NCBI RefSeq assembly: GCF_003071345.1
Contig: NZ_QCYK01000001.1
Span: forward strand, 248,001 to 312,000
Direction of reading: 5' to 3'
Length of the DNA stretch: 64,000 nt
Source: Chitinophaga parva
GTDB lineage: Bacteria; Bacteroidota; Bacteroidia; Chitinophagales; Chitinophagaceae
The translations under genes and the position numbers were made by a program. This document shows, piece after piece, positions 32,891 through 44,780 of the stretch (the first letter of the stretch is position 1; each line of letters opens with the position of its first letter). Below the pieces are notes generated by a model. That model saw only the letters and a list, made by a program, of their open reading frames with translations, was not told the origin of the DNA and did no database searches.

Positions 32891-32919
32891 AAAAAAGCCG
32901 CCCCTTCCGGAGCGGCTTT
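32891..32919 (-). terminator. Terminator of the MutS-like gene
   Basis: AAAGCCGC (32894-32901) pairs with GCGGCTTT (32912-32919), and the minus-strand T-run comes from A residues 32891-32896. It begins 18 nt after the stop at 32937. Confidence 0.88.
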
Positions 32920-32936
32920 CCATGGGAAAAAATGCC

Positions 32937-34715
32937 TTAAATAATTTCCATTTGCTGCATCAGGAACGTAGCATTTTTATTCCGGGCAATGCCGGGCCGG
33001 ATCCGGTAATCGAAATGCAGGCCCGCCTCATTGATGGTGCTTTCAAAGCAATAATTCTTCACCTGCTCGGGATAGGTATTCTCCAACTGGCCCAGCTCCA
33101 GGTCATGCGTGGCGATCATGCCCAGGCAGTTATACCGCAGGAACTTCTCCACCAGTTTGCGGGAGCCGGATAATTTATCTTCTGAATTAGTGCCTTTCAG
33201 AATTTCATCCAGGATGATGAACACGCGCTGCCCCCGCTGCAGCGCCGTAACAATCTGCTGGAGGCGCTGTAATTCTGCCTGGAAATAAGATGTGTGCTTG
33301 GCAATGGAATCCTTAATGCGCATGCTGGTCATCACCTGCATAGGCGCAAAAATAAAGGTGGTGGCCCCTACCGGCGCCCCGCACATGGCCAGCACCAGGT
33401 TAGTGCCTACGCTGCGCAGGAAGGTGCTCTTGCCACTCATGTTAGATCCGGTAATAATGAGGAACTGGGTTTCACCGGTAAGCGTGCAGTCGTTTTTCAC
33501 GCACTGTTCCGGCGGGATCAGCGGGTGGCAAAGGCCCGCAGCCACAATACCTTCTTCCTGCTCATCCACCACCGGGTAGGCATAAGCGGGATGGTTGTAG
33601 GCAAAGGTGGCCAGGCTGTTCCACGCTTCCAGTTCTGCGATCACGGCCAGCCATTCGTGCACCTGTCCCTGGTAACGCGTTTTCCAGCGCTCCACCGCAA
33701 AGGCGCAATGCAGGTCATATAAACAAAGCGGCTGTAAAAAAAGCAGCACCAGCAGGTTGGCCCGCTGGTCCAGCGCATTGCTGATCCGGGCCAGCTTGCG
33801 CAGGGCATCATCTGCTTCTTTCACCTGCTCCTGCAGTTTTTGCAGGCCACGGGCGGTAAACTGTTCCTTATTTATCAATGCCAGTATTGCGGCAAACCGG
33901 TACAGCGTTTTTTCCTGGCTGGATAAATGCCGGTGTTGTTCCGTCACTTTTGCCGTAACGGTGCTCAATATCACGGCATTGACCAGGATCATTACGCCCA
34001 CCGGGTACATGCTCTGGTTGCGGATGCTGATCACCGCCGCTATCAGCGTGAGCGCCAGGCTAATGTAACGCAGTATGTTCAGTCCTTTGCTGTGCAGGAA
34101 CCGCACCGGCATACCAAACCAGGTTTCCAACCGGTGCCGGTCATTGGGCTGTTCGTCTGTAAGGCTGGCCTGGGCAGCTATGTGCTGGCGAAATTCCAAC
34201 CTGGCCGCCAGGTCTTTCACTACCTCCTGGGTGGCCTGTATGGAGGCAGCGTGTTGCAGGGGATGCTTCAGCAGGTTGGCCAGCCTTTCCCGGCCGGAAA
34301 GCGTGCCGGCGCGGTTCATGTGATGATAAAGGGATGCAGGGCCAAATATATCCAGGTCACCGGCGAAGGCATGTCCTTCATCCACAAAACGCTGCCCGTC
34401 ATCAAAGGTGGAAACATGCACGGTGGCCAGCTGATGCTCTTTTTCATTCAGCTGCAACAAGGCTTTCAGCAGGGCCTCCTGGCGGGAGGCCCGTTGATAA
34501 CGCCGGAGGATAAACGCAAATACCACTAATGCCGCCAGTATGCCCAGCGGCGCCATCGCCCAGGGATCACGGTCTATACATTTCCAGGCAAAGGTGGCTG
34601 CCGCCAGGAAAGCCAGCAGGCGGGCAAATGACAGCCATTTTAGGTGCAGGGCAGTGGCCCGGAGTTGTGCCTGCAGTGTTTTGATCTTATCTGCGTATAT
34701 CTCGGTTGGTTGCAT
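32937..34715 (-). CDS. Membrane-anchored MutS-family ATPase
   Basis: A 592-residue protein from ATG 34715 (a longer frame to 34790 lacks family similarity). The N-terminal part has two hydrophobic segments (about 32-75) and another pair near 225-265, so it is membrane-associated. The C-terminal 200 residues are the MutS ATPase domain: Walker A ITGSNMSGKSTFLRSVG, FQAELQRL, Walker B FIILDEILKGTNSED and the ATHDLEL switch. The mismatch-recognition and connector domains of true MutS are absent. Such proteins are common in Bacteroidetes with unknown function. It should not be named mutS. Confidence 0.82.
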   Translation of the reverse strand: MQPTEIYADKIKTLQAQLRATALHLKWLSFARLLAFLAAATFAWKCIDRDPWAMAPLGILAALVVFAFILRRYQRASRQEALLKALLQLNEKEHQLATVHVSTFDDGQRFVDEGHAFAGDLDIFGPASLYHHMNRAGTLSGRERLANLLKHPLQHAASIQATQEVVKDLAARLEFRQHIAAQASLTDEQPNDRHRLETWFGMPVRFLHSKGLNILRYISLALTLIAAVISIRNQSMYPVGVMILVNAVILSTVTAKVTEQHRHLSSQEKTLYRFAAILALINKEQFTARGLQKLQEQVKEADDALRKLARISNALDQRANLLVLLFLQPLCLYDLHCAFAVERWKTRYQGQVHEWLAVIAELEAWNSLATFAYNHPAYAYPVVDEQEEGIVAAGLCHPLIPPEQCVKNDCTLTGETQFLIITGSNMSGKSTFLRSVGTNLVLAMCGAPVGATTFIFAPMQVMTSMRIKDSIAKHTSYFQAELQRLQQIVTALQRGQRVFIILDEILKGTNSEDKLSGSRKLVEKFLRYNCLGMIATHDLELGQLENTYPEQVKNYCFESTINEAGLHFDYRIRPGIARNKNATFLMQQMEII

Positions 34716-34746
34716 GTTTAGTAGTACATGGATGAAAGGAGGGGGA

Positions 34747-37164
34747 TCAATCGTCGTCGTCTTCTTTGGTTTGCCAGTGGATAAATGCACTGCGGCGGGG
34801 GCTGGGCATCACGGCATCCTCGCCATGAATGGCCTTCCATATCACTTCATTCAGTTCCAGGTCCGGCACCTTATCTTCTTCTGCCAGGTCAAAGGCGGCA
34901 GAGCGGCGGGCGCTTTCATTCCAGGCGGTGTTACGTTCGTTTATATCCACCTGTGCAGGGCGCAGCACGTAGGGCGTAAAGTCTGCCTCCGGCGTAAAAC
35001 ACGTCCACAGCGGCACTGCAGCCGCATCGTACTGGCTCATAGGCGGCAGGCCAAGGATCAGCTCCATGGTACGCAGGATGGCGCTGGTGGTGTACATACC
35101 ATGGTCCACCGTATTTCTTTTCACAAACGGCCCTACCACATAAGCAGGTGAGCGGTGCGCATCCACGTGGTCCGATCCGTTTTGCGCATCGTCTTCCAGG
35201 ATAAACACCACACTTTCTTTCCAAACAGGGCTGTGGGATAAATGTTCAATCAGTTTGCCTACCGCCAGGTCATTGTCGGCCACGGCTGCGTAGGGTGAGT
35301 AAGCTCCTTTATGCATACCGCTGGTATGGTCATTGCCCAGGCGGACGGTGGAAAAATGCGGCAGCGCGTTAATAGCCACCAGTGAATCAAAATCACGTTC
35401 CCAGATCGCTTCCCGCGTTATGTCCTGGATTGACAGGTCAAAGGGTGGAAAATCCGGACAGAAGTGATCTTTCAGGGATTTAAGCTGGGGCTTGCCGCCG
35501 CCAATGAACTCACCGTAGCTGCGGTAGCTCACGCCGGCGCGCTGGCAGTAATCCCAGATGAATCCCTTCCTGGGATAGGCCACGGGGCGGCTGCCTTCAT
35601 AATCATACGTACCCCCACGGCCTCCATAATAGGTGGGCCAGGTCTTTTCCACGTAGTCCGTACCATAAGCGGCCATGCTCCAGTTATGCCCGTCTGCGCT
35701 TACTTCCGCATCTACATAAAAATTATCCAGGAGCACATAGTTGGCTGCAATAGCGTGCTGGTTAGGCGTTATCTTTTCGGGGAACAGGCAAAGGCTGGTA
35801 TCCCCATTGCCCTGCGGCATATCGCCCAGCACCTGGTCATAGGTGCGGTTCTCTTTGATGATGTAAAATACATACTTCAGCGGAGATGGGCCGCCTGTCG
35901 TACGGGGAATGGGATTACCCTCCCGGCCCGGGGCCATCTGTTCCCTTGCTTTGGTGTAAGGCGTGTTTGCATACACCTGGCGGGTCCAGGCGCTAAGTGT
36001 TTTTGCATCCGGTGTATTGAATATGGAAAGGGTGCCTTTGAACAGGCCGGCTATGTATTGCATGGGCCGGTTAGACTTGTTAGCCTCATGCAGGCCACTG
36101 GTCTCGTTTTTATTCACCGGTTTGGGGCCATCAGGATTGGCCATGGAGGTAAACCCTTTGCCATTGGCCACCCATATCTTTTTGCCGGTGACCCGCACCA
36201 CGGTTGGATACCAGCCGGTGGGAATAAAACCTTTTGCGGTGCTTTTACCCGGGATGCTCACATCAAATACGGCCAGGCAGTTATTGTCTGCATTGGCGGC
36301 ATACAGGGTCCTGCTATCGGCCGACAAGGCCAGGCCATTGGTAGTAGAGCCGGTGGGTGCATCGGGATAGAGGGCGGTGTTCAGCGTTTCTATCACTTTC
36401 TGCCTGGCCACGTTGATCACGGACACGGAATTGTCGTTGGCATTGGCTACATATAAATATTTACCGTTTGCCGTCAGCAACATTTCATTGGGATGGTTAC
36501 CGGCCGGGATGCTGGCCTGCAACTGGCCGCTGCGGGTATTGAACACCGCTATTCTTTCCTGGCCCCACATGGAAATGTACAACCGCCCATCGGGCGCCAG
36601 CAGGCAGGTGTATGCTTCTCCGCCCAAGGCTATTTTTTGCTTCACCCGTTTGGTTTGCAGGTCGGCAATGTATAAGCTGCTGTCTTCTTTTGTAACTACG
36701 TAGAGGTGATGCGGGCCCACGGCAATGCCCGCAGGGCCTACCTTATTGGGCCAGGCCTTACCCAGGCGGATGCTGTCTGCCAATTGCAGCTTGCGGCCGC
36801 GCACATCATAGCACCAGATCACGTTGTCATTGCCACCGGAAGCGTACAATGTTTTTTCATCCGGGCTAAAAGCTAGTCCCAGCCAGGATTTCGGGATGGT
36901 CACATCATCCAGCACCTGTTCCTGCTGCAGGTCTATGAGCTGTATGGACTGTCGGCTCTGGCCATTGTTGGTCACCGCTGCCAGGTGCTGGGAGCGGGTC
37001 ACGGCCATGTTCAGCGGTAAGTCGCCCAGGGGCAGGGAGTGGCCGGGTGGCGTAAGTGACCATCCATTGGGTAGTGTCAGTTGTCGGGCCAGGGTGTCCG
37101 TTGTTTGTGCCGCAGCCGCAAGGCCCGCCACCAATAAGCATGTAGTCAGTAACTTTCTCTTCAT
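34747..37164 (-). CDS. YncE-like propeller fused to a phosphoesterase (alkaline-phosphatase/phospholipase C-like)
   Basis: An 805-residue exported protein with a signal peptide (about 1-19). Residues about 30-390 are a beta-propeller with YncE-like repeats (NDNSVSVINVARQKVIETL, NNCLAVFDVSIPGKSTAKGF). Residues about 425-790 are a phosphoesterase domain: YVFYIIKENRTYDQVLGDMPQG at its start and ILEDDAQNGSDHVDAHRSPAYV near the end, with the Asp/His residues expected to bind metal. The substrate is unknown. It lies 31 nt upstream of the MutS-like gene, in the same direction, and is a second propeller protein in the window besides the BtuG-like one. Confidence 0.85.
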   Translation of the reverse strand: MKRKLLTTCLLVAGLAAAAQTTDTLARQLTLPNGWSLTPPGHSLPLGDLPLNMAVTRSQHLAAVTNNGQSRQSIQLIDLQQEQVLDDVTIPKSWLGLAFSPDEKTLYASGGNDNVIWCYDVRGRKLQLADSIRLGKAWPNKVGPAGIAVGPHHLYVVTKEDSSLYIADLQTKRVKQKIALGGEAYTCLLAPDGRLYISMWGQERIAVFNTRSGQLQASIPAGNHPNEMLLTANGKYLYVANANDNSVSVINVARQKVIETLNTALYPDAPTGSTTNGLALSADSRTLYAANADNNCLAVFDVSIPGKSTAKGFIPTGWYPTVVRVTGKKIWVANGKGFTSMANPDGPKPVNKNETSGLHEANKSNRPMQYIAGLFKGTLSIFNTPDAKTLSAWTRQVYANTPYTKAREQMAPGREGNPIPRTTGGPSPLKYVFYIIKENRTYDQVLGDMPQGNGDTSLCLFPEKITPNQHAIAANYVLLDNFYVDAEVSADGHNWSMAAYGTDYVEKTWPTYYGGRGGTYDYEGSRPVAYPRKGFIWDYCQRAGVSYRSYGEFIGGGKPQLKSLKDHFCPDFPPFDLSIQDITREAIWERDFDSLVAINALPHFSTVRLGNDHTSGMHKGAYSPYAAVADNDLAVGKLIEHLSHSPVWKESVVFILEDDAQNGSDHVDAHRSPAYVVGPFVKRNTVDHGMYTTSAILRTMELILGLPPMSQYDAAAVPLWTCFTPEADFTPYVLRPAQVDINERNTAWNESARRSAAFDLAEEDKVPDLELNEVIWKAIHGEDAVMPSPRRSAFIHWQTKEDDDD

Positions 37165-37244
37165 AATAAAAAACGAAAGTTTTAAAGTTAGCCAACGCCG
37201 TACGCAAGCTACCGCGGCCTTTAAGGCTTAATATTTATTTAACA

Positions 37245-40200
37245 CTACATGTTGCGCCGGTACTGCCCGCCCACTTCATACAGCGCATGCGTGATCTGGC
37301 CAAGACTGCAGTATTTCACGGTTTCCATCAGTTCTTCAAACAGGTTCCCGTTTGACACCGCCACTTGTTGCAGCCGTTGCAGCATGGCGTCACTTTTATC
37401 CACGTGGCGTTTTTGGAATGCCTGCAGGGTGTGGATCTGGAAGTCCTTTTCCTCGCTGGTAGAGCGGATCACTTCCTGTGGAATGATGGTAGGTGAGCCG
37501 TTCTTGTTCAGGAATGTATTTACGCCAATGATGGGATACTCCCCCGTGTGCTTCATGGATTCATAGTGCAGGCTTTCTTCCTGGATCTTGTTGCGCTGGT
37601 ACATGCGCTCCATGGCGCCCAGCACGCCTCCCCGTTCTGTGATACGGCGAAACTCCGCCAGCACAGCCTCTTCCACCAGGTCTGTCAGTTCTTCAATGAA
37701 GAAGGAACCCTGCAGCGGGTTTTCATTCTTTGCGGTGCCCAGCTCACGGTTAATGATCAACTGGATGGCCATGGCGCGGCGCACGCTTTCTTCCGTGGGC
37801 GTGGTAATGGCTTCATCATAGGCATTGGTGTGCAGGGAATTGCAATTATCATAAATAGCATACAATGCCTGCAGGGTGGTGCGGATATCGTTGAAGTCTA
37901 TCTCCTGCGCATGCAGGCTGCGGCCAGAGGTTTGAATATGGTACTTCAGTTTCTGGGAGCGGTCGTTGCCTTTGTATCTATGCCGGATGGCCCTGGACCA
38001 GATGCGGCGGGCCACGCGGCCTATCACGGCATATTCAGGGTCCATGCCATTGCTGAAGAAGAAAGAAAGGTTGGGCGCAAAATCATCAATGTGCATGCCC
38101 CGGCTCAGGTAATACTCCACGTAAGTAAACCCATTGGCCAATGTAAAGGCCAGTTGGGTAATGGGATTGGCCCCGGCTTCTGCAATATGGTAGCCGGAAA
38201 TGCTTACGGAATAAAAGTTGCGCACCTTTTCTCGGATGAAATATTCCTGCACATCGCCCATCAGTTTCAGGGCAAATTCCGTGGAGAAGATGCAGGTGTT
38301 CTGTGCCTGGTCTTCTTTCAGGATATCTGCCTGCACGGTGCCCCGTACCGTGCTCAATGCCTGTGCTTTCAGTTTTTGATAAACTGCTGGCTCCAGCACT
38401 GCATCGCCGGAAACGCCCAGCAGGCGCAGGCCCAGGCCATCATTGCCCGCCGGCAGGTTACCATGGTAATGGGGTAGGGTAGCTTGTTTTTGTAGGGTGG
38501 CATTCACCTGGTCCCACCAACCATTTTCCGTGATATATTTTTCACACTGCTGGTCAATGGCCGCATTCATGAAAAATGCCAGCAGCACCGGCGCCGGGCC
38601 ATTGATGGTCATGGACACCGATGTTTTGGGATCGCACAGGTCAAAGCCACTGTACAATTTCTTTGCATCATCCACGGTGGCAATGCTCACACCGGAGTTG
38701 CCGATCTTTCCATAAATATCCGGGCGCACGGCGGGATCCTCCCCGTAAAGGGTTACGCTGTCAAACGCGGTGGACAGGCGCTTTGCCGGCTGGTCCAGTG
38801 ATACGTAGTGGAAGCGTTTGTTAGTGCGCTCAGGGCCACCTTCCCCGGCAAACATGCGCGTGGGGTCTTCGCCTTCGCGCTTTAACGGGAACACGCCTGC
38901 CGTGTAAGGATATTCCCCTGGGAGGTTTTCCTTCCGCTGCCAGCGCAGCAGGTCGCCCCAGTCTTTATAAGTGGGAAGGCTGATCTTGCGGATGCGGCTA
39001 CCGGAAAGGCTTTCCGTGTACAGGGGCAGTTTTATTTCCTTGTCGCGCACTTTAAAAATATAGTTGTCTGCATGGTACTGCTCTACCACATTGGGCCAGT
39101 TGGTAATGAGCGCACGGCTCTCCGGCGACAACTGCTGCTCAATATTTACTTTGATGTCCTGCAATGCTGCATGGTTAGTGAGCTGCAGCACGCCTTCCAG
39201 CTGGTACCATTGCGTAGCCAGGGCACATTGCTCTTCCAGCCAGGCATTGTCCTGGTCCAGCGTTTCTGCAATCTCTGCCAGGTAGCGCACGCGCGCAGGT
39301 GGAATGATGAGGGAACGTGTAGTACCTCCAGGGCCTGCGCTGGTAGCAGCTTCGCCAAAGGTTACGTGGGTCTTCTCCCCTATCACCTGCATCAGTTTTT
39401 CAAACAACTGGTTCACCCCTGCATCATTGAATTGCGATGCAATGGTGCCTATCACGGGCAGCTGTTCATCCTTTGCGCTCCACAGGCCGTGGTTGCGCTT
39501 GTATTGTTTGGCCACGTCGTGCAGTGCATCCAGTGCACCGGCCTTATCAAACTTGTTGATGGCTATTACATCTGCATAGTCCAGCATATTGATCTTCTCT
39601 AACTGTGATGCCGCACCATATTCCGGCGTCATCACATACAGCGATACATCGCAATGCCCGGTGATCACCGTATCGCTCTGGCCAATGCCGGAAGTTTCCA
39701 GGATGATAAAATCAAAGCCGGCCAGCTTGCAGATATCCACGGCCTCCTGGATATGCTCACTGATGGCTTTATCACTTTCGCGCGTGGCCAGGGAGCGCAT
39801 GTAGGCGCGGGGATGGTGGATGGCATTCATGCGGATGCGGTCTCCCAGCAGGGCCCCGCCTGTTTTTTTCTTGGAAGGATCTACCGACACCACGGCAATG
39901 GTCTTGCCAGGAAAACGGCCCAGGTAGCGGCGCACCAGCTCATCGGTGACACTGCTCTTGCCCGCGCCACCGGTACCGGTAATGCCCAGCACCGGTATGG
40001 TCTTGGCTGTTTCTGCAGGCGCTAACGGCAGCGGGTGTTTATTTTCTGCCAGGGTGATGGCCTGTGCGATCAGTTTTGCGTCTTTCCCGGGCAGGCCCTT
40101 CAATTCACCATTGAGCGAGCTTACTGTTTCAAAATCACACTGGCGGATGAGGTCTTCTATCATGCCTTCCAGGCCCATATGCCGCCCATCGTCCGGGGAG

Positions 40201-40553
40201 TACAGACGGGCAATGCCGTAGGCGTGCAGTTCTTTTATTTCATCCGGCAGGATAGTGCCGCCACCGCCGCCAAATATTTTAATGTGCCCACAGCCCTTTT
40301 GGCGCAGCAGGTCATACATGTATTTGAAAAACTCTACGTGGCCACCTTGGTAGGAGGTAACGGCTATGCCCTGCGCATCCTCCTGGATGGCGCAGTCTAC
40401 AATTTCTTCCGCGGCGCGGTTATGGCCCAGGTGGATCACTTCTGCGCCTTTGCTTTGCATGATGCGGCGCATAATATTAATCGCGGCGTCGTGGCCGTCA
40501 AAGAGAGCGGCTGCCGTAACCAGGCGCACCTGGTGTTTTGGTGTATAAGACAT
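37245..40553 (-). CDS. icmF: Fused B12-dependent acyl-CoA mutase with G-protein chaperone (IcmF)
   Basis: A 1102-residue protein in the IcmF order: N-terminal B12-binding domain ([13 protein letters not shown], with His21 as the lower cobalt ligand, and [12 protein letters not shown]), a MeaI-like GTPase domain (P-loop GTGGAGKS at 193-200, [18 protein letters not shown]) and a C-terminal TIM-barrel mutase domain ([44 protein letters not shown]). IcmF interconverts isobutyryl-CoA and butyryl-CoA and carries its own reactivation chaperone; related fusions use other branched acyl-CoAs. ATG 40553 is chosen; the frame is open to 40745 but passes through a terminator hairpin. It is monocistronic. 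Confidence 0.92.
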   Translation of the reverse strand: MSYTPKHQVRLVTAAALFDGHDAAINIMRRIMQSKGAEVIHLGHNRAAEEIVDCAIQEDAQGIAVTSYQGGHVEFFKYMYDLLRQKGCGHIKIFGGGGGTILPDEIKELHAYGIARLYSPDDGRHMGLEGMIEDLIRQCDFETVSSLNGELKGLPGKDAKLIAQAITLAENKHPLPLAPAETAKTIPVLGITGTGGAGKSSVTDELVRRYLGRFPGKTIAVVSVDPSKKKTGGALLGDRIRMNAIHHPRAYMRSLATRESDKAISEHIQEAVDICKLAGFDFIILETSGIGQSDTVITGHCDVSLYVMTPEYGAASQLEKINMLDYADVIAINKFDKAGALDALHDVAKQYKRNHGLWSAKDEQLPVIGTIASQFNDAGVNQLFEKLMQVIGEKTHVTFGEAATSAGPGGTTRSLIIPPARVRYLAEIAETLDQDNAWLEEQCALATQWYQLEGVLQLTNHAALQDIKVNIEQQLSPESRALITNWPNVVEQYHADNYIFKVRDKEIKLPLYTESLSGSRIRKISLPTYKDWGDLLRWQRKENLPGEYPYTAGVFPLKREGEDPTRMFAGEGGPERTNKRFHYVSLDQPAKRLSTAFDSVTLYGEDPAVRPDIYGKIGNSGVSIATVDDAKKLYSGFDLCDPKTSVSMTINGPAPVLLAFFMNAAIDQQCEKYITENGWWDQVNATLQKQATLPHYHGNLPAGNDGLGLRLLGVSGDAVLEPAVYQKLKAQALSTVRGTVQADILKEDQAQNTCIFSTEFALKLMGDVQEYFIREKVRNFYSVSISGYHIAEAGANPITQLAFTLANGFTYVEYYLSRGMHIDDFAPNLSFFFSNGMDPEYAVIGRVARRIWSRAIRHRYKGNDRSQKLKYHIQTSGRSLHAQEIDFNDIRTTLQALYAIYDNCNSLHTNAYDEAITTPTEESVRRAMAIQLIINRELGTAKNENPLQGSFFIEELTDLVEEAVLAEFRRITERGGVLGAMERMYQRNKIQEESLHYESMKHTGEYPIIGVNTFLNKNGSPTIIPQEVIRSTSEEKDFQIHTLQAFQKRHVDKSDAMLQRLQQVAVSNGNLFEELMETVKYCSLGQITHALYEVGGQYRRNM

Positions 40554-40690
40554 GGGTGTGGTGAGAATGATTTTAATTAATAGTGGTAACGTGGAAGTTG
40601 CCGGCACACAAGGTACAAAAGTTAGGTGGATAGCGGTGCAAGCTATAATGGTGGCGGGTTTCAGGCCATTACAATCCGTTGCAGGCCCCG

Positions 40691-40727
40691 CAAAAAAAAA
40701 TTCCCTCACACGGCTTGTGTGAGGGAA
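40691..40727 (-). terminator. Intrinsic terminator or attenuator upstream of icmF
   Basis: Perfect 11-bp stem TTCCCTCACAC (40701-40711) with GTGTGAGGGAA (40717-40727), 5-nt loop, and nine A residues at its plus-strand left side, giving a long T-run on the minus strand. It is about 140 nt before the icmF ATG. No gene that it would terminate is recognised. Confidence 0.85.
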
Positions 40728-40755
40728 TAATGTAATAACGGTCACCAGTACATAC

Positions 40756-40782
40756 TTAAAAGTACACCATCTGGTATTTCAT
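40756..40782 (-). other. Possible leader-peptide frame, eight codons
   Basis: A minus-strand ATG frame encoding MKYQMVYF and ending with TAA, 28 nt before the terminator hairpin. Its very short length and placement resemble attenuator leaders, but there is no run of one regulatory codon, so chance is likely. Confidence 0.2.
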
Positions 40783-41252
40783 AACGTGGAATTATAATCA
40801 GCTATAGATTGAGAAAAAATTTAATCTGGTTGATTGCGTATGATCGAGTTACAGACTTTCTGCTTAGAAAAACTACTTCCTTAAAACGTGTTGCGTATAT
40901 TTTACACAATCTTAACCTAAAAAATTGTTAAAAACAAATTTTTCGTGTTATTTATTTTTCAGCCCCATCGGCTCAAATGCAGAATAGTTGTAGGTTTTAC
41001 ACTTATGGTAAAAATGGCGCAAAGTAGCTGCGCCTGGCAATAGTTTAGCTTGCTGAAGCCACTGTTGGCATTTCCGGTCCGGTAAATCGTTTTAGTAAAC
41101 AAAGTGGACGCCAAAGAAAAGAACAGGCATTTGCATAGCACAAAGAGGGGAGAGAAAAAATTTATAGTAAAAGGCATAAAAATACCACAGCGGGATATTG
41201 CAACCGCATAGAAACACACCATTGTGATAACATCGCCATCGGCTACAAGGCC

Positions 41253-41924
41253 TTAGTCTGGCTGGCGCCCATAGATCTTAGCAGGCCGGTGAGACACATT
41301 GCTCTCTGCTTCATGCAGGTCTACCAGCAGGTTCATGGCCAGTACTTTTTTACGGAAGTTGCGCCGGTCCAGTTTGTGATCCAGCACGGCCTCATAAAGG
41401 TCCTGCAACTCGCGGAAGGAAAAGCGGCGGGGCAACAAACGCAGGTCTGGTGGCTGCTCCTGCAACTTCTGCTGCAGGCGGTCGCGGGCTGCTGTTACAA
41501 TAGTACCGTGGTCAAATGCCAGCGCAGGCAGGTCCTTCAGCAGGAACCAACGTAGTTCACCCGGCAGGGGAAAATTATTTTCCCGCAGGTGCACCAGGGT
41601 GTAGTAAGCCACGCTGATCACCCGGGCCGCAGGATGGCGCTGCACGCTGCCAAAAGCCTGCAACTGGCTCAGGTGGGGAAAGTCCGTTCCCGCAATGGTT
41701 TGTGAAACACGATGGGCCGCTGCATCCAGTTCTTCCTGCACCTGCACAGTGTCCCCGGGTAAGATCCACTGACCTTGATGCCCGGGTTCGTGGCACGGCA
41801 TGAGTAACACCTTTAATTGATCCTGGTCAGATCCAAAAATGACACAATCGACAGATACAGCAAGGCTGCAAAAGGAGTCCATATCAGGGCGCTCCTGATG
41901 GCCGGAAAGGTTGTGGGCAACCAT
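41253..41924 (-). CDS. NrtR-type transcriptional regulator (degenerate Nudix domain plus winged helix)
   Basis: A 223-residue protein from ATG 41924 (ATG 41882 is possible; the frame is open to 42014 but that covers the operator). Residues about 20-155 are a Nudix fold (VDCVIFGSDQDQLKVLLM, QWILPGDTV). The Nudix box is degenerate: the expected RExxEE catalytic residues read RVSQTIAG, so hydrolysis is unlikely. Residues 165-220 are the winged helix with FSFRELQDLYEAVLDHKLDRRNFRKKVL and HRPAKIY, typical of NrtR/AraR-like regulators that sense NAD-derived or sugar ligands. It is divergent from ligA and shares an inverted operator-like repeat with it. Confidence 0.85.
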   Translation of the reverse strand: MVAHNLSGHQERPDMDSFCSLAVSVDCVIFGSDQDQLKVLLMPCHEPGHQGQWILPGDTVQVQEELDAAAHRVSQTIAGTDFPHLSQLQAFGSVQRHPAARVISVAYYTLVHLRENNFPLPGELRWFLLKDLPALAFDHGTIVTAARDRLQQKLQEQPPDLRLLPRRFSFRELQDLYEAVLDHKLDRRNFRKKVLAMNLLVDLHEAESNVSHRPAKIYGRQPD

Positions 41925-41971
41925 ATACGTGGAATTAAATAACGCGGAATTGAATTTAAGATAAGAAAAAT

Positions 41972-41995
41972 ATTGTACAATGTACTCTATACAAG
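41972..41995 (-). promoter_or_regulatory. Operator-like site A in the promoter of the Nudix regulator
   Basis: A 24-bp sequence beginning ATTGTACAATGTAC on the plus strand and ending CTATACAAG. Its exact inverted copy is at 42120-42143. On the minus strand it sits between TTG (plus 41992-41994) and TATTTTTC, with a 19-nt spacer, so it fills the spacer of the regulator's own promoter. It contains the palindrome ATTGTACAAT and TTGTA...TACAA arms. Confidence 0.75.
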
Positions 41996-42119
41996 AGATA
42001 ATGTACGTTTTCATTTGAGATCATACTGTTCAAGGTTATATTATTGACACGAAAACACCCTTCACCGGATGTTTTTCATTTTTAACTACAACCGCTGTGC
42101 ATAGAATTTATCATTGTAC

Positions 42120-44707
<2,588 letters not shown>

Positions 44708-44728
44708 TTGGTATCCTTACAAAAAATA

Positions 44729-44760
44729 AAAGCCCGGACCAGCCATGTGGTCCGGGCTTT
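44729..44760. terminator. Bidirectional terminator between tadA and the SPFH gene
   Basis: Perfect 13-bp stem AAAGCCCGGACCA (44729-44741) with TGGTCCGGGCTTT (44748-44760) and a 6-nt loop, with A-rich and T-containing flanks. It serves both convergent genes. Confidence 0.9.
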
Positions 44761-44780
44761 GCGTTATATCAGCAACACGG

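Larger units (their letters stand above)
40554..41252. other. Gene-free region upstream of icmF
   Basis: A 699-bp region. It contains one strong hairpin with a minus-strand T-run (40691-40727) preceded by an 8-codon ATG frame (40756-40782). The rest is AT-rich and shows no coding composition. No complete cobalamin riboswitch was found. Confidence 0.55.

Noticed and set aside
40554..40745. An N-terminal extension of icmF by 64 codons
   Set aside because: It starts with GTG, runs through a terminator hairpin and its T-run, and precedes the conserved IcmF N-terminus.
41058..41064. GCCACTG, a core word of cobalamin riboswitches, near the B12-dependent icmF gene
   Set aside because: The other conserved parts (GGTG, CCCGC..CTGTAA and the B12 box) are missing, and the word is on the plus strand while icmF is read on the minus strand.
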